This document shows positions 44,149 through 54,052 of a stretch of 64,000 nt of DNA, piece by piece. Location of the stretch: the NCBI GenBank assembly GCA_963976865.1, contig CAXBLY010000009.1:39447-103446 (forward strand). Direction: 5' to 3'. The notes beneath the pieces are model-generated. The model searched no databases and had not been told where the DNA came from. It saw only the letters and a list, made by a program, of their open reading frames with translations. Numbering within the stretch: position 1 is the first letter of the stretch; every line of letters begins with the position of its first letter. The DNA comes from UBA1858 sp963976865 (GTDB lineage: Bacteria; Pseudomonadota; Gammaproteobacteria; UBA4575). Made by a program: the position numbers and the translations under genes.

Positions 44149-46467
44149 GTGGCACAAGCAACGCTAAAACGAGCAAAACGAACGTCAGAATATCGATTGA
44201 ATCTGGGTCATGGCCTGCGCGAAAGTGCCCTGGTGGTACTTGTGGCTGTGGGAGTCTACCTGCTGATGGCACTCATCAGCTTTGACCGAACCGATCCAGG
44301 CTGGTCTGTCAGTGGATCCGGTGGTGAAATCTCAAATATGGGAGGTTCTGCAGGCGCATTTTTTGCTGATCTGTTTTTATTCCTGTTTGGCTATCTGGCC
44401 TATCTGGCGCCATTTATGGTGGCATACAGCGGATGGCTACTCTATCGCGAAGTCAACGACAAGGGACAGGCGGATTACCATATTCTGGGTATACGCTGGG
44501 GAGGCTTCCTGCTTACTCTGGTGGCAGGCTGCGGATTGTCCTCATTACACTTTGACCAGGGTTTTCTTCCCTCAGATGCGGGCGGTGTACTGGGTAACCT
44601 GGTCGCCAGTGCGTTTGTGCTGGCATTCAGTTATGTAGGGACGACACTATTATTACTTGCATTGTTTTTTGCCGGTATCACCATATTTACCAGCCTGTCA
44701 TGGCTAAAAGTGATTGATAGCACAGGTAAAATGACCGTAATGTTCTATGAATACATATGTCGTCAAACTGGCATATTAATAGAAGCTTATCAGGCGCGTC
44801 GTGAGAAATCCGGGGTTGAAGAACAGCGTGCGGTTAAGAAAAAGCGTGTAGAAGAAAAAATTAAAACTCACAGAAAGCCGCGCATAGAACCTACTATCGG
44901 GCAGGCACCCGTGAGTGAGCGTGTACAAAGAGAAAAGCAGATCCCGTTATTTTCCGGTAAATCTTCTGGTGAGCTACCACCATTAACCATGCTGGATCCT
45001 GCGCAGGAGCAAACGGCAGGTTATTCAGATAAGGCATTAGAAGCGTTATCGCGTCAGGTTGAACTGAAGTTGCTGGACTTTGGTGTTGAAGCCGAAGTGA
45101 GTGATGTACACCCTGGACCTATCGTGACACGCTTTGAATTACTACTTGCTCCAGGGCTAAAAGTCAGCAAAGTGACAGCGCTGGCGAAAGATCTCGCACG
45201 CGCCTTATCAGTGGTGAGCGTACGTATTGTAGAAGTGATACCCGGCAAACCTTCGGTAGGTCTGGAAATTCCTAATGAACAACGGGAAATGATCAGCCTG
45301 AGTGAGATTTTGCAATCGAGTGAGTACGATGAAGCACAATCACCTCTCACGCTTGGTTTAGGCAAAGATATAAGTGGCAATCCTATTGTTGTGAATCTGG
45401 CTGCAATGCCACATTTACTAGTGGCAGGGACAACCGGTTCAGGTAAGTCTGTTGGTGTAAACGCGATGCTGCTAAGTCTTTTATATAAAGCTTCACCAGC
45501 AGATGTTCGTATGATTCTGATTGACCCTAAAATGCTGGAACTCAGTGTTTATGAAGGTATTCCACATTTGTTGACTCCGGTAGTGACAGACATGAAAGAA
45601 GCCTCAAATGCACTGCGCTGGTGTGTGGCTGAAATGGAACGGCGATATAAACTTATGTCTGCATTGGGCGTGAGAAATCTTGCGGGTTATAACACGAAGG
45701 TTGAAGAAGCTATCAGTAATGGAGAGCCGATTCTGGATCCTTTATTTAATCCTGATGATCAGCTATCCGAAAACGTGACTGCTGATGAGTTAGCCAAGCT
45801 GCCAGTGATCGTTATTGTCGTGGACGAGTTTGCCGACATGATGATGGTAGTTGGTAAAAAAGTAGAAGAGCTGATTGCCAGATTAGCGCAAAAAGCACGT
45901 GCAGCAGGGGTACATTTAATTCTTGCTACGCAGAGACCTTCGGTAGATGTGATCACCGGATTAATTAAAGCCAATATTCCTACCCGCATTGCATATCAGG
46001 TATCGTCTAAAGTGGATTCAAGAACGATTCTGGATCAAATGGGTGCGGAACAATTACTCGGTCATGGTGACATGCTGTACCTGCCACCCGGTACCTCTCT
46101 TCCTGAGCGGGTTCACGGTGCATTTGTTTCAGATCAGGAAGTCCATAAAGTCTGTGATTACCTGCGCGAGAAAAGTGAACCTGACTATCTGGAAGAAATT
46201 ATTCAGGATCCAGGCTCGGGCGCGGAATCAATCCCGGGTTTAGAGCCTATACAGAGTAGCGGTGACGATGATGACCCGTTGTACGATCAGGCTGTCGCCA
46301 TCGTAACGGAAACGCGTAAAGCATCTATTTCATATGTGCAGAGACGCCTGAAAGTCGGCTATAACCGGGCTGCACGCATGATCGAAGAAATGGAAAGCAG
46401 TGGTGTCGTGTCGCAAGTTCAGTCTAATGGGACACGGGAAGTGCTGGCACCGCCCGCACCGAACTAA
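44149..46467 (+). CDS. ftsK: DNA translocase FtsK
   Basis: FtsK anchors at the septum and pumps DNA toward dif, activating XerCD. The 772-residue protein starts at GTG. It has four N-terminal membrane segments (about 25-190), a short basic linker, and the motor domain with Walker A VAGTTGSGKSVGVN and Walker B VIVVDEFADMMM. The C-terminal gamma winged helix has DPLYDQAV and RRLKVGYNRAARMIEEME. The linker is much shorter than in E. coli (1329 residues), as in many other bacteria. The ribosome-binding site is weak. Confidence 0.96.
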   Translation: MAQATLKRAKRTSEYRLNLGHGLRESALVVLVAVGVYLLMALISFDRTDPGWSVSGSGGEISNMGGSAGAFFADLFLFLFGYLAYLAPFMVAYSGWLLYREVNDKGQADYHILGIRWGGFLLTLVAGCGLSSLHFDQGFLPSDAGGVLGNLVASAFVLAFSYVGTTLLLLALFFAGITIFTSLSWLKVIDSTGKMTVMFYEYICRQTGILIEAYQARREKSGVEEQRAVKKKRVEEKIKTHRKPRIEPTIGQAPVSERVQREKQIPLFSGKSSGELPPLTMLDPAQEQTAGYSDKALEALSRQVELKLLDFGVEAEVSDVHPGPIVTRFELLLAPGLKVSKVTALAKDLARALSVVSVRIVEVIPGKPSVGLEIPNEQREMISLSEILQSSEYDEAQSPLTLGLGKDISGNPIVVNLAAMPHLLVAGTTGSGKSVGVNAMLLSLLYKASPADVRMILIDPKMLELSVYEGIPHLLTPVVTDMKEASNALRWCVAEMERRYKLMSALGVRNLAGYNTKVEEAISNGEPILDPLFNPDDQLSENVTADELAKLPVIVIVVDEFADMMMVVGKKVEELIARLAQKARAAGVHLILATQRPSVDVITGLIKANIPTRIAYQVSSKVDSRTILDQMGAEQLLGHGDMLYLPPGTSLPERVHGAFVSDQEVHKVCDYLREKSEPDYLEEIIQDPGSGAESIPGLEPIQSSGDDDDPLYDQAVAIVTETRKASISYVQRRLKVGYNRAARMIEEMESSGVVSQVQSNGTREVLAPPAPN

Positions 46468-46515
46468 ATAGTGTTATAACGTTCTAAATTAAACACTTTC
46501 ACCTGGCTGAATTCT

Positions 46516-47145
46516 ATGCGCATTTGCGGCATTATCCTTTTATTGATTTCTTTAATCTTTACTTCAACACAGTGTCTGGCGCAGACGACAGAGCAAAAAC
46601 TGTTCGAATCCCTGCGTACGCTAAGCAGCCTGAAAGCCAATTTCTTTCAGCAGGTGGTCGATTCGAAAGGAGAAGTCACACAGGAAGCAAAGGGCACATT
46701 TGAACTAAAGAAGCCGGGCAGGTTTCGCTGGCACTATGATGAACCTCTTTCCCAGCAGATCATTGCAGATGGCAAAAATTTATGGCTGTTTGATATAGAG
46801 CTGGCACAGGCAACGGTTCAGCCCATTGAGCAGGCATTAGGCAGTGCACCTATTATTTTATTAACCGATTTAAAACCACTGTCAGACGATTTCGAAATTC
46901 GTGAAATGCCAGCGTCTTTTGGTCTGGACTGGGTAGCGTTAGTGCCAAAAATACAGGATACAGAATTTTACCGAATTGAGATTGGTATGGATGGCGATAT
47001 CATCAGGGAGATGAGGTTACATGATCACTTCGATCAAAAAACCATAATTCGTTTTTCTGAAGTCACTGTTTCAGCTAATTTGCCTGATGCACGATTTAAT
47101 TTTTCCATTCCCGAAGGTGTTGATGTCATTGGGTCGCCGCGCTAA
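46516..47145 (+). CDS. lolA: Outer-membrane lipoprotein carrier protein
   Basis: LolA shuttles lipoproteins from LolCDE to LolB across the periplasm. The 209-residue precursor has a signal peptide ending at CLAQ (near residue 22). It then shows LSSLKANFFQQVVDSKGE, GTFELKKPGRFRWHYDEPLSQQIIADG and LWLFDIELAQATVQP, all standard for the family. It lies between ftsK and rarA, the usual place. The Lpp-like and other lipoproteins in this window would be its cargo. Confidence 0.96.
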   Translation: MRICGIILLLISLIFTSTQCLAQTTEQKLFESLRTLSSLKANFFQQVVDSKGEVTQEAKGTFELKKPGRFRWHYDEPLSQQIIADGKNLWLFDIELAQATVQPIEQALGSAPIILLTDLKPLSDDFEIREMPASFGLDWVALVPKIQDTEFYRIEIGMDGDIIREMRLHDHFDQKTIIRFSEVTVSANLPDARFNFSIPEGVDVIGSPR

Positions 47146-47154
47146 CGTAGCGGC

Positions 47155-48495
47155 ATGTCTTCGACCACAGATCTATTCTCATCAGATTCAGAACTACAGT
47201 ATCGGCCACTGGCTGACCGGATGCGTCCGCAGACAGTGGATGAATTTGTTGGGCAGCCACACCTGCTTAAAGACAATTCTCCTCTGCGTGTAGCCATAGA
47301 TTCTGGCAGACCTCATTCCATGGTGTTGTGGGGCCCGCCAGGCACCGGTAAAACCACTATCGCGCATCTTATTTCCATACACTGTAAAGTCCCGTTTATT
47401 TCCATCTCAGCAGTGCTGAGTGGAGTTAAGGAAATAAGGGCAGCGATTGAGCAGGCAAAACAGTATCAGGCAGAACAATACCCGACAACAGTCCTGTTTG
47501 TTGATGAAGTCCACCGCTTTAATAAATCGCAGCAAGATGCATTTTTGCCTCATATAGAAAACGGGACTATCTGTTTCATAGGTGCGACGACTGAAAATCC
47601 ATCTTTTGAACTGAATAATGCGCTGCTTTCACGAGTGCGGACCTATGTGCTAAAACGACTTGAGGTAAAAGATATTAGTGAATGTATTGTTGATGCGCTG
47701 AATAATACTGAACGAGGCCTGGCTGATCAGAAAATTGATATTGATGAAGCGCTCATTGAGACACTAGCCACCGCAGCCGATGGTGATGCCAGACGAGCCT
47801 TAACGCTACTGGAAGTTGCCAGTGATTTAGCGAAAGAGCATCAACATGGTAAAACTATCGATCAGGAAGTCATCGAACAAGTCACGCAAACAAGCCTTAG
47901 GCGTTTCGACAATAAAGGTGAATATTTTTATGATTTAATTTCCGCGCTGCATAAATCAGTGCGCGGCACCGATCCGGATGCAGCGCTTTACTGGTACTGT
48001 CGAATGCTGGACGGCGGATGTGATCCTGTCTATATTGCGAGACGGGTTGTGCGAATCGCATCTGAGGATATTGGCAACGCAGATCCCAGAGGACTACAGA
48101 TTGCATTAAATGCCTGGGATACATTTACCCGTCTGGGCAGCCCCGAAGGTGAACTCGCCATTGCTCACGCCATTGTATTTTTGGCATGTGCACCAAAGAG
48201 TAATGCGGTTTATATGGCGTATAATCAGGCAATGAGCGATGCCAGAAGTAAAGGTACACTGGAAGTGCCCATGCATCTTCGTAATGCACCGACCAAATTA
48301 ATGAAAGATTTGGATTACGGAAAAGATTACCGTTATGCTCATAATGAGGAAGATGGATTCGCCAGTGGCGAAAACTATTTTCCGGATGAGCTTTGTGGTA
48401 CAAGATATTACTCGCCAGTCGAGCGGGGTCTAGAGATTAAAATCAAAGAAATGTTGCAAAGATTACGCAGTAAAAACCAAGGAAACCAAAGGTAA
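47155..48495 (+). CDS. rarA: Replication-associated recombination protein A
   Basis: RarA (MgsA) is an AAA+ ATPase acting at stalled replication forks. The 446-residue protein has PLADRMRPQTVDEFVGQPHLL, Walker A GPPGTGKTT, Walker B VLFVDEVHRFNKSQQD, sensor 1 GATTENPSFELN, and the C-terminal DALYWYCRMLDGGCDPVYIARRVVRIASEDIG region. It follows lolA by nine bases. It is the third gene of the ftsK-lolA-rarA set; serS, often next, lies about 6 kb further on here. Confidence 0.96.
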   Translation: MSSTTDLFSSDSELQYRPLADRMRPQTVDEFVGQPHLLKDNSPLRVAIDSGRPHSMVLWGPPGTGKTTIAHLISIHCKVPFISISAVLSGVKEIRAAIEQAKQYQAEQYPTTVLFVDEVHRFNKSQQDAFLPHIENGTICFIGATTENPSFELNNALLSRVRTYVLKRLEVKDISECIVDALNNTERGLADQKIDIDEALIETLATAADGDARRALTLLEVASDLAKEHQHGKTIDQEVIEQVTQTSLRRFDNKGEYFYDLISALHKSVRGTDPDAALYWYCRMLDGGCDPVYIARRVVRIASEDIGNADPRGLQIALNAWDTFTRLGSPEGELAIAHAIVFLACAPKSNAVYMAYNQAMSDARSKGTLEVPMHLRNAPTKLMKDLDYGKDYRYAHNEEDGFASGENYFPDELCGTRYYSPVERGLEIKIKEMLQRLRSKNQGNQR

Positions 48496-48499
48496 AGAT

Positions 48500-48805
48500 A
48501 TGTCAGATGAGCTTAAGCTTTCGAAGGAATTTATTGATAATGTGATGAAGGTAGTAATGACTACCGACAGCCGTGCCAAAGACCCGTTTGTGGGCAGTCA
48601 GTATCTGGCCGCGATTGTTGGCTATGTCGTCGGCACTTCGTCAATACCGAGTCAGGAAAAGAAAGAAATTATGGATGAGTTGAGCTCTTTTATGCATCAT
48701 GTTTATCAGGACGTGTCACAGCAGCCGCAACAGCAGCAACCCCAGTCAGCACCCGTCGCTCCTCCAGGCAGTGCCTTTGGTATCTGGAAGCCGGGAGACT
48801 CATGA
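48500..48805 (+). CDS. Hypothetical protein with Gln/Pro-rich tail
   Basis: The 101-residue protein starts five bases after rarA with an AAAGGTAAAG upstream site. The first 75 residues look helical (LSKEFIDNVMKVVM, KKEIMDELSSFMHHVYQDV). A Gln/Pro-rich stretch and a GSAFGIWKPG end follow. I do not recognise it. Close coupling to rarA suggests cotranscription. Confidence 0.6.
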   Translation: MSDELKLSKEFIDNVMKVVMTTDSRAKDPFVGSQYLAAIVGYVVGTSSIPSQEKKEIMDELSSFMHHVYQDVSQQPQQQQPQSAPVAPPGSAFGIWKPGDS

Positions 48806-48884
48806 TTTCTATATTGATCTTGTTGATTCAGTCAGTATAATTTTCACATAGAACTTCATTAAACAAACACACAAGGGCATTAAG

Positions 48885-48983
48885 ATGGACGAAGAAGCGA
48901 TTAAAACAGTGATTACAGTGGTCATTATGTCAATTCCAATTGTTGTTATTGCCGTGGCAGTGATGGACAGATTTTTATTCTGA
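48885..48983 (+). CDS. 32-residue single-pass membrane protein
   Basis: ATG 48885 is preceded by AAGGG at good spacing. The product begins with charged MDEEAIK, has a membrane segment (VITVVIMSIPIVVIAVAVM), and ends DRFLF. An intrinsic terminator begins 20 bases after its stop codon. Ribosome-binding site, topology and terminator together argue that this small gene is real. Function unknown. Confidence 0.65.
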   Translation: MDEEAIKTVITVVIMSIPIVVIAVAVMDRFLF

Positions 48984-49003
48984 TCAGACTGTTTAAGGGA
49001 ATT

Positions 49004-49033
49004 AAAAAAGCCGCATTTAGTGCGGCTTTTTTG
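49004..49033 (+). terminator. Intrinsic terminator
   Basis: AAAAGCCGCA pairs with TGCGGCTTTT around TTTAG and runs into a T tract. It ends the small membrane protein transcript and may also serve the convergent antiporter gene. Confidence 0.92.
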
Positions 49034-49073
49034 TTTTTAAACAATTAGTTAAATAATTATATTAAAGTAAATT

Positions 49074-50252
49074 CTAGTCCCTTCTAAGCCGGTCTGACAC
49101 AGCAATGGGGGTGGGGAACCTGAGTACGACCAGGTAGGACGAAAGCACGAAAGTGATAATTGTCGATACGTGAATCAAATAAGCGGCCTTCTCGCCAATG
49201 ACACTCACATTGAGCGCAAGTGCACCCAGCAGAATCGAGAACTCACTCAGCTGGCCAATTCGGTAACCAATTTCGTTAGCAACTTTAGCATCTTCCTGTC
49301 CCAGACTGGTCAGTAAAAACCTGAATGTAATTGGTTTAATCAGCATTACCAGTCCTGCAATAATCAGTGCAGGAACTATTACCTGCGAAAGTATATCCAG
49401 TTGAAAACTGGCACCAATGGCAAAAAAGAAAATGATTAAAAAGAAATCACGCAGTGGCTTAAGACTCTCTGCTATGAATAATGCAATAGGACTGGTAGCA
49501 ATCGACACTCCCGCAATGAATGCTCCAATTTCGTGAGACAAGCCGACATAGGCAGCAAGTTCAGAAATGCCCAGGCACCAGCCGATTGCCACCAGGAAAA
49601 CGTATTCCAGAATTTTATCAAATTTTCTAAAAAGATAGGACAATACATATTTGGAAAAATAGAATGTGAAAGCAATCAATATGGGTAATGAAATAATTAA
49701 TTTAATCAAGTCATTGGCACCCGCCTGGCTGGTATCCGCACGAGAGTGAAGGAATAACAGCATGATGATAGCTATTAAATCCTGAAGTAATAAAATACTT
49801 ACAATGACTTCACCGGTATGTCGGTGGTGCAATACAGTGGTAGGCAATAATTTCAAACCAATAATCGTGCTGGAAAAAACCATGCTGCCGGCAATGACCA
49901 TGCATTCAACGGGTTTGAAGCCCATCGCGTATGAAGCAATATACCCAACAACAGCAAATACTCCCGAGGATACCAGTGTTAGTAAAGTGGCATCTTTAAG
50001 TAAGCTGACTAATTTATTGGGATTTAAGCTTAAACCCAAAAGAAACAATAGAAACATAATGCCAATGTCAGCGACCTGCTGAATGAAATCGTGGTTTTGT
50101 ACAACACCAAGTCCTGAAGGACCGAGTAAAACACCCAGGGCAATATAGGCGATCAATAATGTCTGGCGCGCATATAACGCAAGTGTTGCCAGTACTGCGG
50201 CACCAGAAAAGATAACAAATATTGTAAATATGATTTCGTCTGAATGATTCAT
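49074..50252 (-). CDS. Cation:proton antiporter, CPA2/KefB type without TrkA domain
   Basis: The 392-residue protein has about 12 hydrophobic segments and the CPA2 signatures: YIALGVLLGPSGLGVV, LFLLGLSLNPNKL, GSMVFSSTIIGLKLLP, LSHEIGAFIAGVSIAT and FFLIIFFFAIGASF. It lacks the cytoplasmic TrkA-N regulatory domain of KefB/KefC. It could exchange K+ or Na+ for H+; the ion is not deducible. It follows glcF by 12 bases and may be read with the glycolate oxidase genes. Confidence 0.88.
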   Translation of the reverse strand: MNHSDEIIFTIFVIFSGAAVLATLALYARQTLLIAYIALGVLLGPSGLGVVQNHDFIQQVADIGIMFLLFLLGLSLNPNKLVSLLKDATLLTLVSSGVFAVVGYIASYAMGFKPVECMVIAGSMVFSSTIIGLKLLPTTVLHHRHTGEVIVSILLLQDLIAIIMLLFLHSRADTSQAGANDLIKLIISLPILIAFTFYFSKYVLSYLFRKFDKILEYVFLVAIGWCLGISELAAYVGLSHEIGAFIAGVSIATSPIALFIAESLKPLRDFFLIIFFFAIGASFQLDILSQVIVPALIIAGLVMLIKPITFRFLLTSLGQEDAKVANEIGYRIGQLSEFSILLGALALNVSVIGEKAAYLIHVSTIITFVLSSYLVVLRFPTPIAVSDRLRRD

Positions 50253-50264
50253 TAAAGTGATTAT

Positions 50265-51452
50265 TTAATCAGTTACTTTTACCAGATCCAGCCAGTGTTT
50301 TACCGGAATAGGAGAGTCTTTCTGTAAATGCAGTATGCAACCTATATTGGCGCTGGCGATAATATCGGGTTGTGACTTTTTAATTTGGGTAATTTTATTG
50401 ATCCGTAACTGGGAAGCAAGCTTGGGTTGCAATAATGAATACGTTCCGGCAGAACCACAACATAGATGGCTGTCTTTAAAAGTTGCCAGCTGATAGCCGG
50501 CCTGGCGTAATATAACTTCCACGACATTGACAATTTTTTGATTATGCTGAAGTGTGCATGGCGGATGGAAAGCCACAGTGAGAGGTGTATCCAGGCTGGC
50601 TGTAAATTTTTGCCTCGCTAAAAATTCACTGGCATCTTTCGTTAAATCAGAAATAACTTTGGCTTTATGTGAATATGCATCGTCATTTTTTAGCAGTCGA
50701 TAGTAATCTTTAACCATGCTCCCGCAGCCGCTGGCACTCATGATAATGGCACTGCATCCACTTTCGATATCAGGCCACCAGCTATCAATATTTTTCTTTA
50801 TCATGTCAAGTGATTTTCCTGGCTGACCATTATGATGTTGAATGGCACCGCAGCAATGAACACTATTTGATGTCACGACCTTAACATTCAAAGTAGAGAG
50901 TATGTTGGTCAAAACGCGGTTAATATCAGGAGAAATGACTGACTGAACGCATCCATCAAGCAGAATAACTTTATTTTCGAGCTTGTTGTTAGTGTCAATG
51001 CTAACAGGAACTTTCTTTGCTGCAGGCACGGCGCCAATTAATTTGGCTAACAGGTAAACTGGTCTAAAGCGGGCAGGATAAGGAAAAATGCTACAAATCA
51101 GCCAGCGTTTGAATGATGAAAACAAACTGCGCAATTTTTTATTGTCGACAGTTTCTCTGCCAATTTCTATTAGCTCGCCATAATTAACACCTGAAGGGCA
51201 GGTGGTTTCACAGTTCATGCATGTGAGACAATTGTCTAAATGTTTCAAAGTGCTCGAAGTAGTCTGATTTCCTTCCAGCATTTCTTTGATCAAATAAATG
51301 CGTCCACGTGGGCCATCCAGTTCATTACCTGTGACTTGATGCGTTGGGCAGGTTGCATTGCAAAAACCACAGTGTACGCATTTGCGAAGTATTTCATCAG
51401 CGCGTTGACCAGTTGGTGTAGATAATAATGTTTGAGGGAGATTCGTCTGCAT
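50265..51452 (-). CDS. glcF: Glycolate oxidase iron-sulfur subunit
   Basis: GlcF carries electrons from the flavin subunits of glycolate oxidase to the membrane quinone pool. It has two 4Fe-4S motifs (CVHCGFCNATCP and CLTCMNCETTCP, within the first 95 residues) and two CCG-type cysteine-rich regions (HCCGAIQHHNG and LCCGSAGTYSLL). I chose ATG 51452; a GTG three codons upstream would overlap glcE. It is the third gene of glcDEF. Confidence 0.95.
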   Translation of the reverse strand: MQTNLPQTLLSTPTGQRADEILRKCVHCGFCNATCPTHQVTGNELDGPRGRIYLIKEMLEGNQTTSSTLKHLDNCLTCMNCETTCPSGVNYGELIEIGRETVDNKKLRSLFSSFKRWLICSIFPYPARFRPVYLLAKLIGAVPAAKKVPVSIDTNNKLENKVILLDGCVQSVISPDINRVLTNILSTLNVKVVTSNSVHCCGAIQHHNGQPGKSLDMIKKNIDSWWPDIESGCSAIIMSASGCGSMVKDYYRLLKNDDAYSHKAKVISDLTKDASEFLARQKFTASLDTPLTVAFHPPCTLQHNQKIVNVVEVILRQAGYQLATFKDSHLCCGSAGTYSLLQPKLASQLRINKITQIKKSQPDIIASANIGCILHLQKDSPIPVKHWLDLVKVTD

Positions 51453-51454
51453 GA

Positions 51455-52519
51455 TTAACACCAGGAATACATGCGACCTGGATTTAATATCCTGTTCGGA
51501 TCAAATGCAGATTTCAGGTTTAAGTGCAGTTTTTTTAATTTGGGGTTTATATCGGCTAAACAGTCTTCAGGTTTTGATTTGCTCCTGAATAAGCTGCTAT
51601 GCCCATTGATAGCCTGACACTGACTGATAACGTGTTCGGCATTTTCTTCAGATTTTATCCAGCGCAAGCCACCATTCCATTCAATGCATGCTTCTCCGTT
51701 AACAGAGGGCGTGGGTGCATTAGTGGGCATTATCACGCGCCACAAGGGTTGTTCGGTCTGGAAAAATTCATGTTCATGGTTTTTGATATTTTTCCAGAAT
51801 GTTTCGCTGCACGATATTTTTTCTCCACCTATTTCCTGATGAAGTTTTTCGATGCTTTTTTCCAATCCTGCCATACGGACATGCAATGTGCTGTTACAGT
51901 AATATGTCGCGCTGATGGGAAGTTGTGTCTGTCTCCATGCATTCATTTTCTTTAATGCATCATCTGGTTTGACTTCCAGTGCAAGCGTGATCTCTGCTTG
52001 TGGTCTGGGAGCTACTTTGATGGATACCTGGGTTAATACACCTAATGTACCAAACGCTCCGCACATTAATCTTGATGCATCATAACCGGCCACATTTTTT
52101 ATAACTTTACCGCCAAATTGCAGATGCTCGCCCATGCCATTAACAATATGTACTCCGAGTATGCAGTCTCGCAATGACCCAGCATAAGGTCGGCGCGGGC
52201 CAGATAATCCACATGCCACGGCACCACCTAGTGTCGCAGTGGGACTGAAGTATGGCGGCTCAAATGGCAATATCTGATTATTGGCAGCCAGTGTCGATTC
52301 AATTTCTGATAGTAACGTGCCATTGCGTGCTGTAATAAATAGCTCAGAGGGTTCGTAATCAATAATTCCCGCATTGCCGGAAACGTCTAGCGATTTAGCC
52401 GATATTTGATTTCCGTAAAATTTTTTACTTCCTCCGCACTGTATTTCTAATGCCTGCTTTGAGGCATTTGCTTTCTCTACGGTGGTGCGTAATGTCTGGA
52501 TGAAATCAGAATCAGACAT
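51455..52519 (-). CDS. glcE: Glycolate oxidase FAD-binding subunit GlcE
   Basis: GlcE is the shorter FAD-binding subunit of glycolate oxidase. The 354-residue protein has a PCMH-type FAD domain with EPSELFITARNGTLLSEIESTLAANNQ, PYFSPTATLGGAVACGLSGPRRPYAGSLRDCILG and KVIKNVAGYDASRLMCGAFGTLG, and ends FDPNRILNPGRMY. It begins two bases after the glcD stop. Length and pattern match E. coli GlcE. Confidence 0.94.
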   Translation of the reverse strand: MSDSDFIQTLRTTVEKANASKQALEIQCGGSKKFYGNQISAKSLDVSGNAGIIDYEPSELFITARNGTLLSEIESTLAANNQILPFEPPYFSPTATLGGAVACGLSGPRRPYAGSLRDCILGVHIVNGMGEHLQFGGKVIKNVAGYDASRLMCGAFGTLGVLTQVSIKVAPRPQAEITLALEVKPDDALKKMNAWRQTQLPISATYYCNSTLHVRMAGLEKSIEKLHQEIGGEKISCSETFWKNIKNHEHEFFQTEQPLWRVIMPTNAPTPSVNGEACIEWNGGLRWIKSEENAEHVISQCQAINGHSSLFRSKSKPEDCLADINPKLKKLHLNLKSAFDPNRILNPGRMYSWC

Positions 52520-52521
52520 GA

Positions 52522-53979
52522 TTAAAATCGGGGTAAATCTTTGAAAGGCATTTCTCCTGCGTGCACATGCATCGCGCCAAATTCTGCACAGCGTTGTAAT
52601 GTTGGAATTACTTTTCCAGGGTTGAGTAAATGCGCAGGATCAAATGACTCTTTAATGCGCTCAAACTGATCAAGCTCTTGACGTTCGAACTGTACACACA
52701 TTTGATTTAACTTTTCGATGCCAACTCCATGTTCGCCGGTAATGGTTCCACCAACACTGACACATAATTCCAGAATCTTCCCACCAATAAGTTCTGCTTT
52801 TTCCAGTTCGCCGGGGTTGTTGGCATCATACATAATCAGTGGATGTAAATTACCATCGCCGGCATGAAATACATTGGCAACGGCTAAACCAATCTGGTTT
52901 GAGTAGTTTGAAATCTCACTCAATACATGTGCCAAATGCTTGCGTGGAATTGTGCCATCCATGCATAAATAGTCTGGTGAGAGCTGACCTATGGCAGGGA
53001 ATGCCGACTTGCGTCCTTTCCAGAACAGTTCCTGTTCATCGCTATCGCGTGCTATTTTTACACTCACTGCATCAAATTGTTGGCACTGGTGGATGACCTG
53101 ATCAATTTCCCATTGTAATGAATCAGCGTAACCATCCAGTTCGCATAGCAAAATTGCAGCAGCATCAGTGGGGTAGCCTGCATGGCAAAAATTCTCGGCG
53201 GCATTAATGACGGCCTTATCCATCATCTCCAGTCCTGCCGGGATGACGCCGCTTGCAATGATATTGGCAACTGCGTTGCCTGCATTTTCGACATCATTAA
53301 ATGCAGCCAGAATGACTTCTCTATGTGCTGGCCTTGGCAATAACTTAACCCTGGCTTCAAGCATAATCGCAAGCATGCCTTCAGAACCCGTGAGTAAAGC
53401 GAGAATGTCGTATCCCGGGTTTTCGTAGCACTCGCTGCCAACAGTGATGACTTCACCATCAATGGTAACAAAAGTGACTTCCAGTAAATTATGGATAGTA
53501 AGCCCGTATTTCAGGCAGTGCACACCGCCGGAGTTTTCGGCAATATTGCCACCAATAGTACAGGCTATTTGTGAGGAAGGGTCTGGCGCATAGTAAAGTC
53601 CAAATTCTTCTGCAGCCTCCGATATGGCTAAATTGCGTACACCTGGGCCTACGCGTGCATATTGCAGTTCATGATTGATTTCCAGAATCTGGTTGAGTCT
53701 GGATAAGTTGAGCAGAATTCCATTTGAGATGGGATGCGCGCCACCGGATAAACCAGTACCCGCGCCACGAGTCACAATCGGGATGCTTTCCTCGTTGCAA
53801 ATTTTTATAATATCGATTACTTGCTGAGTGGTTTCCGGTAATAATACTGCCAGAGGCAATGACTTGTAAGCGGTGTATCCATCACACTCATACGGACGCA
53901 TTGTTTCAGTAGAGGTGAGTATGTTGTGTTTTTTCAAACAGCTGGTAAATAGGGCAGGAATTTCACTTCTATTCGGCAT
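52522..53979 (-). CDS. glcD: Glycolate oxidase FAD-linked subunit GlcD
   Basis: GlcD is the catalytic flavin subunit that oxidises glycolate to glyoxylate. The 485-residue protein has a FAD-binding domain (AVLLPETTQQVIDIIKICNEESIPIVTRGAGTGLSGGAHP, and PDPSSQIACTIGGNIAENSGGVHCLKYG). Its C-terminal oxidase domain contains NVFHAGDGNLHPL and GGTITGEHGVG, the usual catalytic His-bearing blocks. It leads glcDEF. No glcC regulator or malate synthase is adjacent. D-lactate is an alternative substrate in this family. Confidence 0.94.
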   Translation of the reverse strand: MPNRSEIPALFTSCLKKHNILTSTETMRPYECDGYTAYKSLPLAVLLPETTQQVIDIIKICNEESIPIVTRGAGTGLSGGAHPISNGILLNLSRLNQILEINHELQYARVGPGVRNLAISEAAEEFGLYYAPDPSSQIACTIGGNIAENSGGVHCLKYGLTIHNLLEVTFVTIDGEVITVGSECYENPGYDILALLTGSEGMLAIMLEARVKLLPRPAHREVILAAFNDVENAGNAVANIIASGVIPAGLEMMDKAVINAAENFCHAGYPTDAAAILLCELDGYADSLQWEIDQVIHQCQQFDAVSVKIARDSDEQELFWKGRKSAFPAIGQLSPDYLCMDGTIPRKHLAHVLSEISNYSNQIGLAVANVFHAGDGNLHPLIMYDANNPGELEKAELIGGKILELCVSVGGTITGEHGVGIEKLNQMCVQFERQELDQFERIKESFDPAHLLNPGKVIPTLQRCAEFGAMHVHAGEMPFKDLPRF

Positions 53980-54052
53980 ATGCTTATAGTTTTTTCGTCC
54001 TGAATGAATTGTTGATTGAGAATACCTTAATTAACCTCAACGTGGCTATACA

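Noticed and set aside
50265..53979. glcDEF as evidence of photorespiration linked to the RuBisCO-like gene
   Set aside because: The RuBisCO-like domain is not a carboxylase/oxygenase, the genes are 33 kb apart, and glycolate oxidase is common in heterotrophs.
53980..54052. Fluoride riboswitch before crcB
   Set aside because: The spacer is only 73 bases, AT-rich, and shows no conserved riboswitch core.
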